From Borreliella spielmanii (lineage in GTDB: Bacteria; Spirochaetota; Spirochaetia; Borreliales; Borreliaceae), in contig NZ_JACHFA010000001.1 in NCBI RefSeq assembly GCF_014201705.1, positions 1 to 64,000 on the forward strand: 64,000 bases of DNA, given 5' to 3'. The translations under genes and the position numbers were made by a program. Below, one piece after another: positions 42,955-52,418 of the stretch (position 1 is the first letter of the stretch; the number at the start of each line of letters is the position of its first letter). Under the pieces are notes generated by a model, which worked only from the letters and a program-made list of their open reading frames with translations, did no database searches and was not told the origin of the DNA.

Positions 42955-43017
42955 AAAATTACCTCTATTTCTTTTTTTAAAAGAAATCTAAAAATAAAAA
43001 ATATCAATTTTTACTAA

Positions 43018-43197
43018 TTAATAAAATAAAAAAACAAACCAAAAAAAATTTATGCTGGGAAACAAAATTCCTGACAAAAAAAACCACAAAGGAATATTAA
43101 ATATAGTAACCGATGTGTTGATAAAATAGGCAAAACAAAACCACAAAAAAAACATACAAACATACAATAATATAGCGTACAAAATCCTATTCTTCAT
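43018..43197 (-). CDS. YhdT-like (DUF997) small membrane protein
   Basis: A 59-residue protein with two membrane helices: LYAILLYVCMFFLWFCFAYF, then a segment containing FFLSGILFPSINFFWF. Position, size and pattern fit YhdT, the small partner encoded just before panF in many bacteria. The ATG at 43195-43197 has AAGG nine bases upstream. The protein stops about ten residues short of E. coli YhdT; the in-frame codons after the stop (LVKIDIF) still resemble the missing tail. It is in the same reading frame as panF, which starts 63 bp further on. Confidence 0.75.
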   Translation of the reverse strand: MKNRILYAILLYVCMFFLWFCFAYFINTSVTIFNIPLWFFLSGILFPSINFFWFVFLFY

Positions 43198-43208
43198 TTA
43201 AAACAACC

Positions 43209-43236
43209 TTGACTAAAGAGTATTAAAACTTATAAA
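43209..43236 (+). promoter_or_regulatory. Candidate coaBC promoter
   Basis: TTGACT (43209-43214) is followed after 16 bp by TATAAA (43231-43236), 36 bp upstream of the coaBC start. A second TATAAT at 43243-43248 lies within the palindrome and may serve as an alternative -10. Confidence 0.5.
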
Positions 43237-43241
43237 TTCAA

Positions 43242-43273
43242 ATATAATGTGTATTATATAATATACATTATAT
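43242..43273. promoter_or_regulatory. 32-bp near-perfect palindrome at the coaBC start
   Basis: Two 16-bp arms, 43242-43257 and 43258-43273, are complementary at 15 of 16 positions (mismatch at 43251/43264). The dyad lies in the gap between divergent yhdT-panF and coaBC and ends on the first two bases of the coaBC ATG. It may be an operator for both genes or an mRNA hairpin hiding the coaBC start, which has no SD. Confidence 0.6.
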
Positions 43274-44444
43274 GAATAAAAATAAACATATATTAATTGG
43301 TATATGTGGGGGCATAGCCTCTTACAAGTCAGTTTACATAATTTCTAGTTTAGTTAAATTAGGATACAACGTTAAAGTTGTAATGACAAAAAATGCAACT
43401 AAATTTATCACTCCATTAACCTTAGAAACCATTTCTAAGAACAAAATAATTACTAATTTGTGGGATTTAGAGCATAATGAAGTTGAACATATAAAAATTG
43501 CGCAATGGGCTCACCTAATTCTTATTATTCCTGCTACCTATAATACAATATCTAAAATTGCATCAGGAATTGCTAATGATGCACTAACTACAATAATATC
43601 TGCAAGCACAGCTCCTACTTATTTTGCAATAGCAATGAACAGCGCAATGTATTCAAATCCTATTTTAAAAGAAAATATAAAAAAGCTTAAAACTTATCAT
43701 TATAAATTCATTGAGCCTGATAAAGGGTTTTTGGCTTGCTCATCAAATGGTTTAGGACGCCTTAAAAATGAAGATAAAATTATAAAAATAATATTAAATG
43801 AATTTAATCAAAAAAATTACCTAAAAAATAAAAAAATACTTATAACAGCATCCAGAACTGAAGAATTAATAGACCCAATTCGCTATTTTTCAAATACATC
43901 AACGGGAAAAATGGGATTTTGTTTAGCACAAGAGGCTATCAAACTGGGAGCTCAAGTTACAATCATTACAGGACCAACTAATGAAAATGAACCTAAGGGG
44001 GTTAATATTATAAAAATAAAAACTGCAATGGAAATGTATAAGGAAGTTCTCAAAATATATAATAAATTTGAAATAATAATTGGAGCAGCAGCTGTTGCCG
44101 ATTTTAGACCCAAACACATTTTCAATAGTAAAATTAAAAAAAGTAAAATCAATAGATTATATATAAAATTAGTAAAAAATCCTGACATAATCCAACATAT
44201 AGGACACAACAAACTTAAAAACCAAATTGTTGTTGGATTTTGCGCTGAGAATTCTAAAAATTTAATTCAAAAAGCCAAAGAAAAATTAAAAAAGAAAAAT
44301 TTAGACTTTATTATTGCAAATGAACTTAAATATTTTGGTTCAAGATTGAACAAAGTTTATATAATAAATAAACAAAGCATAAAAGAACTACCAGAAATGG
44401 AAAAATCAGAAGTAGCTAAAGAAATTTTAAAAATTTTGTACTAA
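43272..44444 (+). CDS. coaBC: Bifunctional CoaBC (phosphopantothenoylcysteine synthetase/decarboxylase)
   Basis: Makes phosphopantetheine from phosphopantothenate, cysteine and CTP in two steps of CoA synthesis. In 390 residues, the N-terminal flavoprotein (CoaC, about 1-175) shows GICGGIASYKS, the active-site histidine in EHIKIAQWA, PATYNT and AMNSAMYSNP. The C-terminal CoaB part has ITASRTEELIDPIRYFSN and the KNPDII motif. The ATG at 43272 lacks an SD and sits at the edge of a palindrome. It is the only plus-strand gene in the right-hand 28 kb, and it faces yhdT-panF, which imports the pathway's precursor. Confidence 0.95.
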   Translation: MNKNKHILIGICGGIASYKSVYIISSLVKLGYNVKVVMTKNATKFITPLTLETISKNKIITNLWDLEHNEVEHIKIAQWAHLILIIPATYNTISKIASGIANDALTTIISASTAPTYFAIAMNSAMYSNPILKENIKKLKTYHYKFIEPDKGFLACSSNGLGRLKNEDKIIKIILNEFNQKNYLKNKKILITASRTEELIDPIRYFSNTSTGKMGFCLAQEAIKLGAQVTIITGPTNENEPKGVNIIKIKTAMEMYKEVLKIYNKFEIIIGAAAVADFRPKHIFNSKIKKSKINRLYIKLVKNPDIIQHIGHNKLKNQIVVGFCAENSKNLIQKAKEKLKKKNLDFIIANELKYFGSRLNKVYIINKQSIKELPEMEKSEVAKEILKILY

Positions 44445-44469
44445 TACTGCCTCAACAGCCTATTAACAA

Positions 44470-45876
44470 TCAATAATCTTTTAAAAGCATCTTAATATAT
44501 TCAGAATTAGTTTCACTTTTAATTTTCTTAAGCTTGTCAGAAAGTGATGAAGATTTATTATAAATAGCTCCTTTTAATGCAAAATGTCTTAAATCAACAT
44601 TTTTACTATCAATGATTTTAGAATAAAAATTATCAAAATTACCCTTTTTAGCAGCTAACATTGAAGCAATACCTTTTAAAACATTTGAAGGTCTGTTAAT
44701 ATTATCATTATTAACCATTTCTAAAGCAATCGACAATGCTTTTAGAGAATCCTTGTCTAAAAGGTAACTAAACATTGAAATTTTAAAATTATTATCAATC
44801 TTAAAATCAAACATAATGTTTTTTATCTCAATATCTCCAAGATCCATATCAATTAAAGCCTTCGCAGAAGCCTCCCTAACTTTAAGAGATGGATCGCTTT
44901 TAATCTTATAAATCAAAATATCCTTTGCTGAAGAGTCATTATGTCCTTTAATAGCATTAATAGCTTTAAATCTAATATTATCATCAGAATCTCTTAAAAA
45001 TCCTTGTAAAATCTCTTTAGACTTTAAAGAAGGATCTTTAGATAAAGAAGCAATAATAGCTAATTTAACATTTAAATTGTTATTATTACTCTGAAGATAT
45101 AAATCAGCATTGGCAGTTACTTTCTCTGGAGCAAAATATGACAACGCTTCTATTGCAGCAGCCTTAATTGATGGACTCTCATAATTATCTAACGAAATTT
45201 CATAAATTCTATCCTGATAATCAACAGCAGCCATTTTTCCAAGAGCAATAAGTATTTCTCTTCTAGCGCCATCATTTCCAGAATATTTTTCAAAAACTTC
45301 CATTATATTTTTAGAATACTCAAGAGAATTAAGCTCTCCTAAATAATAGGCTGCAATAGATACCACATTGCCCTCTTTATTTTCAAGAATCTCAATAAGA
45401 ATTTTTTTTAATTTCTCTTTATCATCAAATTCTTTAAGATACGAAATTGCCAAGCCAAGTAAAGCGTTTGAATATCTTTTACTCTCATAATTTTCAAGAA
45501 TATAATTTGCTGCATCAATACCGCCTGAATACTTAAGAGAAATAAATAATTCAAGTATTTCTTTTTTAATCTCGGCATTAAAGGTTTTCTCAAGTCTTTT
45601 TTTAAGAGAAAAATTATATTGGCTATCGTTTGATTTTTTAAGAGCTTTTATAATACTTGTAACTTGACTATCAAGTCCATAAAGAATTGTATCGTTAACA
45701 TACTTGCCATCTAAACCAACATTAGAAAAATTCTCATCCCTAAAAGAATCTTTTTTCTCAAGCTTATTTTCTGTAATTTCGGGTAATAAAGGGGGATTAG
45801 GAAGAGCTGGAGAATTAACATTTTGAGCATACACATTTAAAAAAAGCAAAAAAAATAAAAAATTAAAATATTTCAT
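44470..45876 (-). CDS. Exported HEAT-repeat protein
   Basis: A 468-residue protein with a signal peptide (YFNFLFFLLFLNVYA, cleaved before Gln18) and a Pro-rich tether. From about residue 100 on it is a chain of HEAT/Armadillo-like helical pairs, for example VVSIAAYYLGEL, IKAAAIEALSYF and VREASAKALIDM. Such solenoids are protein scaffolds, here most likely periplasmic. AGGAGGG lies seven bases before the ATG. The start overlaps the murJ stop by 4 bp (ATGA), which suggests a link to envelope assembly; no specific partner is known. Confidence 0.88.
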   Translation of the reverse strand: MKYFNFLFFLLFLNVYAQNVNSPALPNPPLLPEITENKLEKKDSFRDENFSNVGLDGKYVNDTILYGLDSQVTSIIKALKKSNDSQYNFSLKKRLEKTFNAEIKKEILELFISLKYSGGIDAANYILENYESKRYSNALLGLAISYLKEFDDKEKLKKILIEILENKEGNVVSIAAYYLGELNSLEYSKNIMEVFEKYSGNDGARREILIALGKMAAVDYQDRIYEISLDNYESPSIKAAAIEALSYFAPEKVTANADLYLQSNNNNLNVKLAIIASLSKDPSLKSKEILQGFLRDSDDNIRFKAINAIKGHNDSSAKDILIYKIKSDPSLKVREASAKALIDMDLGDIEIKNIMFDFKIDNNFKISMFSYLLDKDSLKALSIALEMVNNDNINRPSNVLKGIASMLAAKKGNFDNFYSKIIDSKNVDLRHFALKGAIYNKSSSLSDKLKKIKSETNSEYIKMLLKDY

Positions 45877-47393
45877 AAAGTATCCCTCCTAATAAACCTA
45901 AAAAATTTATTTATTCCTAAAACAGAATAACAAATAAACAAAATAAAAATACTAATAATTCCTGCCATAATTAAAAAATAAAGATTTTTAAAACTAAAAC
46001 CTACATCCCACTCAAACTTTTCAAATAAGAAATAAATTACATATAAAGGAAAAAGTGTAATAATCGACTTTATAAGAACAAATAAAATCTCAATTAAATT
46101 GATTTTAACTCCGCTTTTTAAGATTATAAAATAAAAAACAATAACACAAATCATAAAAGAAATAGATTGGGCTAATGCCAAAGCATTCAAACCATAATAA
46201 TTAATACCAAAAACAGAAAGTAGAATATCAAGGATAGAAAATAAAACACTCAAATAAAATGGTGTTTTTGCATCACGAATAGAAAAATAATATTTTTGGA
46301 AAAAACTAAACATCGAATAAAAAAGTAAACCTAAAAGAAAACATTTCAAAACACCCGCTGTTTTTTGAGTATCATAAATAGAAAACTTGCCCCCCATAAG
46401 AAATAAATTTAAAATATAATCAGACCAAATAAACATTAAAAAAGACACTGGAATAAAAATTAATAATAAAATTTTAATTCCATCTACTAAAAGAGTATTT
46501 AATTTTATATTATTTCCTAAAACAGCATACTCTGCCATTTTAGGAAAAATTACTGTTGCAATAGAAATATAAAAAATCCCTACAGGAAGCTGATAATAAA
46601 CCACAGCATTACTAAGAATAGAAACACTTCCTATATCAAGAGTAGATGCTAATGCAAATGAAATCTGTTGCGTAACAATTGAAATAGAAAATCCAAAAAT
46701 CATACGAACCCATCTGCTTAAAAAATTTAAAAATACTTTTTCTCTAAAATAAAATGTTGGTTTCCAGGTAAAACCAATCATAAGGCAATTTACAAACGGA
46801 ACTAAAAATTGCAATCCCCCTCCAAAAATTACACCAATAACAGCACTATATATTCCAAAACGGCCATACAATAAAAATATGCTCAATATTATTCCTGAAG
46901 AAAACATAATAGGTGAAAATGAAGGAATAAAAAAAATTTTATATGAATTTAACACAGATATGAAAATTGATGATAGACTTATTAATAAAATATATAATAC
47001 CAAATAACTAAATATAGAACTTGCAAAAATTAAGTTTTCTCCTCTATAATAAGATAAAAAATACATAATAGGCTTTGCAAAAATAATCATAACTAAAACA
47101 ATTACACTAATAGAAATAATGTTAAAGGTCATAACGGTTCTGAAAAAAGAAACAGCTTTTTCGTGCGATTTGTTTTTTTCATATGTAAATTCAGGCAAAA
47201 AAGCCGATGTCATTGCGCCTTCTGAAAGAATTTTGCGTAAATTATTAGGAATATTGAAAACATAATTAAAAATATCAGCATCAAGATTTGCACCAAAATA
47301 ATAAGAGAAAATCTTTACCTTTGCAAAGCCGATTATTCGTGAACAAAAAGTAGAAATCATGACCAAAACTGTAGAAACAACATATTTATTCAT
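45873..47393 (-). CDS. murJ: Lipid II flippase MurJ
   Basis: Inner-membrane flippase that moves lipid II to the periplasm for peptidoglycan synthesis. The 506-residue protein has about 14 membrane segments and MVF/MurJ features near the N-terminus: [42 protein letters not shown]. The ATG at 47391-47393 is chosen because GAGGG lies eight bases upstream; a longer frame starts six codons earlier. It overlaps the end of tgt by 8 bp and the HEAT-repeat gene by 4 bp. Confidence 0.94.
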   Translation of the reverse strand: MNKYVVSTVLVMISTFCSRIIGFAKVKIFSYYFGANLDADIFNYVFNIPNNLRKILSEGAMTSAFLPEFTYEKNKSHEKAVSFFRTVMTFNIISISVIVLVMIIFAKPIMYFLSYYRGENLIFASSIFSYLVLYILLISLSSIFISVLNSYKIFFIPSFSPIMFSSGIILSIFLLYGRFGIYSAVIGVIFGGGLQFLVPFVNCLMIGFTWKPTFYFREKVFLNFLSRWVRMIFGFSISIVTQQISFALASTLDIGSVSILSNAVVYYQLPVGIFYISIATVIFPKMAEYAVLGNNIKLNTLLVDGIKILLLIFIPVSFLMFIWSDYILNLFLMGGKFSIYDTQKTAGVLKCFLLGLLFYSMFSFFQKYYFSIRDAKTPFYLSVLFSILDILLSVFGINYYGLNALALAQSISFMICVIVFYFIILKSGVKINLIEILFVLIKSIITLFPLYVIYFLFEKFEWDVGFSFKNLYFLIMAGIISIFILFICYSVLGINKFFRFIRRDTL

Positions 47394-48513
47394 CGAAATT
47401 TCCCTCTTCATACTTTTTTAAATATGAAGTTTTAAAGTTTAAAAAATCATCATTTAAAATTGCAGCTCTAATCTTTGAAATTAATCTAAACATATAGTAA
47501 ATATTATGCTCACTTGCCAAAATTATTCCAAAAAGCTCTCTCGATTTTATCAAATGTCTTAAATATCCTCTTGAATACCTTGTACACAAAGTGCAACTGC
47601 AATTTTTTTCTACCGGCGAAATATCATCTTTGTATTCTTTTCTACTAATGCGCATAATTCCACTATCCGTCAAAAGAGACCCATGCCTAGCAATTCTTGC
47701 AGGATTAACACAATCAAAAATATCAATGCCATGGTATATGGCATCAAGTATGTAATGGGGAGTACCAATGCCCATTACATACCTTGGTTTTTCTCTTGGT
47801 ATTAATAAAGAACTATATTCAAGAATTTCTAAATATTTTTCTCTTGGTTCTCCAACAGAAATACCCCCAATGGCGATACCTGGACTGTCTAATTCTAATA
47901 TATCATTAATGCTTCTTTTCCTTAAATCTTTAAAAAAATTTCCTTGAGTTATTAAAAACAAAAGCCCGTTGTATCCCTCTTTTTTATTTTTATACGCCTT
48001 GAATGTACTACGAGCCCAATTGGTTGTAATATTTGTATACAAATTGGCTTCATTATAATCAATCCCATAAGAACTACAAATATCAAGTGGCATAATAATA
48101 TCGCTGCCAAAAGCTTCTTGCATAGCAAACACTCCCTCAGGAGTAAAATAATGATAAGATCCATCTAAATGGGATTTAAAATGTACGCCTTTTAGATCAA
48201 TTCTTCTCAAACTAGAAAGAGAAAATACCTGAAATCCACCCGAATCAGTTAAAAAATTTTTATTCCAAGTTGTAAAATTATGAAGACCGCCATATTTTTC
48301 AATAGTCTTAATGCCTGGTCTTAAATATAAGTGATAAGTATTTGCAAGCATCAAATTACATTCTAACTTCTCAAGAACGGTATGTTTTAATCCTTTCATT
48401 GCCCCTAAAGTACCAACTGGCATAAAACAAGGGGTATCTACTCTGCCATGAGGAAGATTTAAAAATCCAACTCTTGCATTAGAATGTTTGTCATTCTTAA
48501 TTATGCTAAACAT
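47386..48513 (-). CDS. tgt: tRNA-guanine transglycosylase
   Basis: Exchanges guanine at tRNA position 34 for a queuine-type base. The 375-residue protein has the substrate motif [11 protein letters not shown] with Asp90, [11 protein letters not shown], the nucleophile region [13 protein letters not shown], and the zinc site CSCTLC followed by the YSRGYLRHL histidine. AGGATG precedes the ATG by five bases. From memory, Lyme borreliae lack de novo queuosine genes, so the base must be salvaged or a precursor used. It lies between the LptG gene and murJ, overlapping murJ by 8 bp. Confidence 0.95.
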   Translation of the reverse strand: MFSIIKNDKHSNARVGFLNLPHGRVDTPCFMPVGTLGAMKGLKHTVLEKLECNLMLANTYHLYLRPGIKTIEKYGGLHNFTTWNKNFLTDSGGFQVFSLSSLRRIDLKGVHFKSHLDGSYHYFTPEGVFAMQEAFGSDIIMPLDICSSYGIDYNEANLYTNITTNWARSTFKAYKNKKEGYNGLLFLITQGNFFKDLRKRSINDILELDSPGIAIGGISVGEPREKYLEILEYSSLLIPREKPRYVMGIGTPHYILDAIYHGIDIFDCVNPARIARHGSLLTDSGIMRISRKEYKDDISPVEKNCSCTLCTRYSRGYLRHLIKSRELFGIILASEHNIYYMFRLISKIRAAILNDDFLNFKTSYLKKYEEGNFDE

Positions 48514-48542
48514 ATAAACATCCTAAATAATTATTATATATA

Positions 48543-49610
48543 TTATTTTCTAACAATCCTATAAACAAAAAAATTGATAATTAAAAAAAATATAGTTGTA
48601 AAAGAGCTTGCCATATATATGTTTAAATAACCAAGATCTGCTAAAAAACTAAAAATTACAATAGAAATGACATAAACAACGGCAAAAGCAATGCTATTTA
48701 ATAAACTGAGTATAAAAATATTTTTCTTAAGAGCAAGCGCAATAAATCCAACAGTAAAGCTGAGAAGCATTAATCTAAATGAAAAGAATACCCTATTTAG
48801 CAAATCAAACAATGCATCAGAATAATTTAAACGTTCACTCTTGAGAAAACTTATCCAATTAACAAGTTTAGTAAAATTTAATGCCTTTGACGATAACATC
48901 ACAGTTCTTATGTAATCAGGCTCTAGCTTAATAATTCCTGTTCCATCAAGAACATCATAGGCATTCTCCTTAATTTTTCTACCAACCTTAACAAACTCTC
49001 TAACACCATAAAGCTTCCATTTATTATCTTTCCATTTAGCTTTATTTATATCATACCTTGTTTGAAACTCATCTTTACTGTCTTTAATTATAATCATCAA
49101 GTTAGAAAAAGTATTCTCATCAATATCATAAGATTTAATATTATAAATTTCTCTGGCAAGGTCTCTAATTATTATAGTTTTGTCGCTAGATCCACTATTA
49201 CCAACGCTATTTTTAATCAAAAGATCTCTTTTTGCTACAGTATCTATTACCAAATAATTATCAAAAAAGAAAAGAATAACTGAAATAAATACACTAATTA
49301 AAATTATTGGTCTTAATATCCTTGTAAGAGAAACTCCACAACTAAAAAGACCTATTATTTCATTTCTCATAGAAAGATTACCAATAAGATTAGAAATAGC
49401 AAAAAGAAAAGATAAAGCAACTCCATCTGAGAAAGCTTTTGGCAAATACAAATAGTAAATATAAAGAATATCCTTAAAGCTAATATTTTTTTCAAGATAA
49501 TTGAGAAGATTGACAAATAAATCACCAAGCATAATTAAAATCATGAAAAGTAGGTTCATAGATAAAAAAGTAAGAATGATACTTTTTACAAAAAGTTTAT
49601 CTATTTTCAT
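48543..49610 (-). CDS. lptG: LptF/LptG-family permease (LptG-like)
   Basis: A 355-residue membrane protein with the LptF/LptG (YjgP/YjgQ) layout: two N-terminal helices, a periplasmic jellyroll domain around residues 130-250, and C-terminal helices. The conserved stretch NEIIGLFSCGVSLTRILRP is clear. LptF and LptG form the inner-membrane extractor that feeds LptD. Here the cargo cannot be LPS. The ATG overlaps the stop of the preceding family member by 4 bp (ATGA). The choice of LptG over LptF is by gene order only. Confidence 0.85.
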   Translation of the reverse strand: MKIDKLFVKSIILTFLSMNLLFMILIMLGDLFVNLLNYLEKNISFKDILYIYYLYLPKAFSDGVALSFLFAISNLIGNLSMRNEIIGLFSCGVSLTRILRPIILISVFISVILFFFDNYLVIDTVAKRDLLIKNSVGNSGSSDKTIIIRDLAREIYNIKSYDIDENTFSNLMIIIKDSKDEFQTRYDINKAKWKDNKWKLYGVREFVKVGRKIKENAYDVLDGTGIIKLEPDYIRTVMLSSKALNFTKLVNWISFLKSERLNYSDALFDLLNRVFFSFRLMLLSFTVGFIALALKKNIFILSLLNSIAFAVVYVISIVIFSFLADLGYLNIYMASSFTTIFFLIINFFVYRIVRK

Positions 49611-50896
49611 TTTTTTAATATTCTTAAAAAAAGAATTGCTCCTGCAATGATTAAAATCAAATTGGGCAAAATAGTAACAATAATAGGATTTGGTGCATAC
49701 TGAACAGTATAAACCTTACCACCAATAAACATTACCCAATAAAAAACACAAATAATAATTGAAATTACAAGCTCAAGAATAATAGAATATTTCCTATTAG
49801 AATACAGCCCCATTGAAAAAGCTAAAAAAATGAAAAATAAAACTGAAAGTGGCAAACTAATTTTTTGATAAAATTCAAGATTAAACAAAGCCAAATTTTG
49901 TTTCATGCTTCTATCTTGATAAGGTTTAAAATTTAAACTTAAATTATACATATAGTTTAAATTTTCAAATACATAAGATTCATCCACATAATAATTTTGA
50001 TTGTATAAATAATTTAAATAAAGATTTGAAAAATTTAAACTTAAAAAGTCTCCTTCTAAATTATTTTTTATATTTGAATCTGCAATTAAATTGTTTTGCT
50101 TTTTAATTAATTTTATAACATCTCTCATGCTCATTTGCGAAGGAGTTACATAATTTAACAAAAAACTATCACTAAATGTGACCTGATCGATTGAATATTT
50201 CATCTTATCTGCATAAAAATAATCATAAAATCCACTCTCACTATCTGTTAAAGCAATAGATAGAACATCATTTAAAATAAAATAAACTTGAAAATTTTCT
50301 TTTCTAATATCAAGATTTTTTGCCATAAATATTCTATCAAATCCTTTAAGTCTAGTGTTATCAAAAAAAGTTACATTTTTATAACCATTTTCCGATTTTT
50401 CACCAGAAACAAAAATTAAATCTCCATATTGTTTGCTTGAATAAGGCTTTAACACCAAATGAGGAACTTCTTCTTTTATTTCATTAAAAATTTTTAACCT
50501 ACCAATAGATCCAAGTGGAAGTAAAATATCATTAGATATAAAAGATATAAAAACAATAATTATTCCTAATTTAAAAAATGGAACAAGCAAATCAAAAATT
50601 GATATACCAATAGAACGAAAAGCTAAAATTTCATTGTGAATCTTGAATTTATGAATAGTAAGAATTACTGAAATCAAAGAAGCAAAAGGGGGAGAAAGCG
50701 CAATCACCATAGGAAGAGAATATATGATAAAAATAAAAGCTTTAAAAAAGGGAACATAATTTTGAAGAAGTATTCTCATAAAGAATAAAATTTGATTTAT
50801 AAAAAATACAAAAAAGAAAAATAAAAACGTAATTAAAAAATATTTAAAAAATTCAGCAATTATGTAAGATTCATAACTGTTTTTTAATATTTTCAT
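49607..50896 (-). CDS. lptF: LptF/LptG-family permease (LptF-like)
   Basis: A 429-residue relative of the preceding permease, with the same layout and the family signature HNEILAFRSIGISIFDLLVP after the second helix pair. Its periplasmic domain is larger (about residues 130-340). It should pair with LptG and an LptB ATPase, not found in this window. The ATG at 50894-50896 lies inside the end of the propeller lipoprotein gene (26-bp overlap) without its own SD, so translation is coupled. Confidence 0.85.
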   Translation of the reverse strand: MKILKNSYESYIIAEFFKYFLITFLFFFFVFFINQILFFMRILLQNYVPFFKAFIFIIYSLPMVIALSPPFASLISVILTIHKFKIHNEILAFRSIGISIFDLLVPFFKLGIIIVFISFISNDILLPLGSIGRLKIFNEIKEEVPHLVLKPYSSKQYGDLIFVSGEKSENGYKNVTFFDNTRLKGFDRIFMAKNLDIRKENFQVYFILNDVLSIALTDSESGFYDYFYADKMKYSIDQVTFSDSFLLNYVTPSQMSMRDVIKLIKKQNNLIADSNIKNNLEGDFLSLNFSNLYLNYLYNQNYYVDESYVFENLNYMYNLSLNFKPYQDRSMKQNLALFNLEFYQKISLPLSVLFFIFLAFSMGLYSNRKYSIILELVISIIICVFYWVMFIGGKVYTVQYAPNPIIVTILPNLILIIAGAILFLRILKK

Positions 50897-52412
50897 CTAC
50901 AAAAACCAAGCCGTTATTAAGAGTACCCAGTATAACATAATTTTCGAATCTAGAAACTTTTATTAAATTTAAATTAAGAAGTCCATTATTAGGTCCAAAA
51001 TAATCCCAATTGTCATTTTCAGAATCATAAATTAATAGCCCATGATCAAAGGTTGCAAACAACAACTTTTTATCTTTAATCTCCATGTCCATAAAATAAT
51101 TAACATCAATATTATTAGCAATAACGTGCTTTTTATAGCTATTTTTATTTAAATTTAGCTCGAAAAGCCCCCCACCATATGTTCCAATAAAATAACTATC
51201 TTTGTAGGCTTTTATAAAATTAATATTTTTTTCACTATCATTTTTGCTAAAAAAATCTAAATGTTCGATCTTCTCCAAATTATCAACATTAATACTATAA
51301 ATAGCCTTGTCAACCGTTCCAACTAATAATAAATTTTTCAAACCATCAAAACACATTGAAGAAATTTTATTAGACCCAAGCGGTATATTTTTCCAATTTT
51401 TTAAATCATAAAACCATAGTCCAGAATTTAAAGTACCAACAAATATTCCATTTTTAACACCAAGCAAAACTTGTATATTACTAAAATCAGCATTATTAGG
51501 AACATTTATTTGCTTTAAATCCCCATCAGCATTATCTATATAGTAAACAACATTTTTCCCCCCAATATAAATTGTTCCATTATAATCTGCAAAACCCCTG
51601 ATGCCATTTAAAAAAATGCTTTTTTTATCTTTAAGATAGATTCTACAATCATTTTTTTTAATATTATACCTTAAAAGTCCTCCTAATATATTAGTTACAA
51701 ATATATTCTCATTAAAAATAAATGCATCAAAAACACTATTATCAAGAAATCCTAAAGATTTTAAATTTAAATGACTCACCCCAAGTTTATTACTTAAAAA
51801 AGTATAAATCTCTTTGTCATAGCCTGAAATAGAAAATTCATTAATCTCTTTAAATGCAGAAATTGCATCTGATTTTTCTTTAATAAGATATTTCAATTCA
51901 GCTGATCTTAAACTAGCATGAGAATATTTATAATCTTTTAGAAAAAGATCAAAATTATATTCAGAAAGATCATAAAAACCATTCTCATAATTAACATATC
52001 CAAAAAACAAATTTGCCTTAGCTAACAATTCCCTGTCATATTGATTCTCATTAGATACAATTTTATTCAAATAATAGTTCGTCAAACCAATATCTTTCTT
52101 AGCATAACTTTCTCTAGCTTTTTTAAAATAAAAATTATTTTCTTTTAAAAAAGCATTACTAAGGAAAAAGGATTCATTATCTTTTAATCCTATTAAATAG
52201 TCTCTTTTAAATTTACTCTCATTAAAAATATTATTGTCACTAATGACAACTACTTCTTTTTTCTTCTCTACAAGATCACTAATATTAGAATCTTGAATCG
52301 ATCTATTTTGAATAGACTCATCTTGAATAGAATCATTTGTAGTAAGACAGGAAAAAAACAAGCCAAAACATACAAGACAAACTTTAAATAAATTATTCAA
52401 AACAAATTTCAT
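50871..52412 (-). CDS. Lipoprotein with TPR-like and beta-propeller regions
   Basis: A 513-residue putative lipoprotein: the signal ends in GLFFSC (Cys22). A short Ser-Ile-Gln-Asp repeat (SIQDESIQNRSIQD) follows. Residues about 80-215 are helical pairs of TPR type (ANLFFGYVNYENGFYDLSEYN within them), and 225-505 form repeated strands such as GLWFYDLKNW, AIYSINVD, GGLFELNLN and HGLLIYDSENDNW, a beta-propeller like those of two-component sensor ectodomains. Function unknown. The 26-bp overlap with lptF suggests a role next to the Lpt-type exporter. It starts 6 bp after pnp. Confidence 0.85.
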   Translation of the reverse strand: MKFVLNNLFKVCLVCFGLFFSCLTTNDSIQDESIQNRSIQDSNISDLVEKKKEVVVISDNNIFNESKFKRDYLIGLKDNESFFLSNAFLKENNFYFKKARESYAKKDIGLTNYYLNKIVSNENQYDRELLAKANLFFGYVNYENGFYDLSEYNFDLFLKDYKYSHASLRSAELKYLIKEKSDAISAFKEINEFSISGYDKEIYTFLSNKLGVSHLNLKSLGFLDNSVFDAFIFNENIFVTNILGGLLRYNIKKNDCRIYLKDKKSIFLNGIRGFADYNGTIYIGGKNVVYYIDNADGDLKQINVPNNADFSNIQVLLGVKNGIFVGTLNSGLWFYDLKNWKNIPLGSNKISSMCFDGLKNLLLVGTVDKAIYSINVDNLEKIEHLDFFSKNDSEKNINFIKAYKDSYFIGTYGGGLFELNLNKNSYKKHVIANNIDVNYFMDMEIKDKKLLFATFDHGLLIYDSENDNWDYFGPNNGLLNLNLIKVSRFENYVILGTLNNGLVFVDENIKKQL

Positions 52413-52418
52413 ATTATT

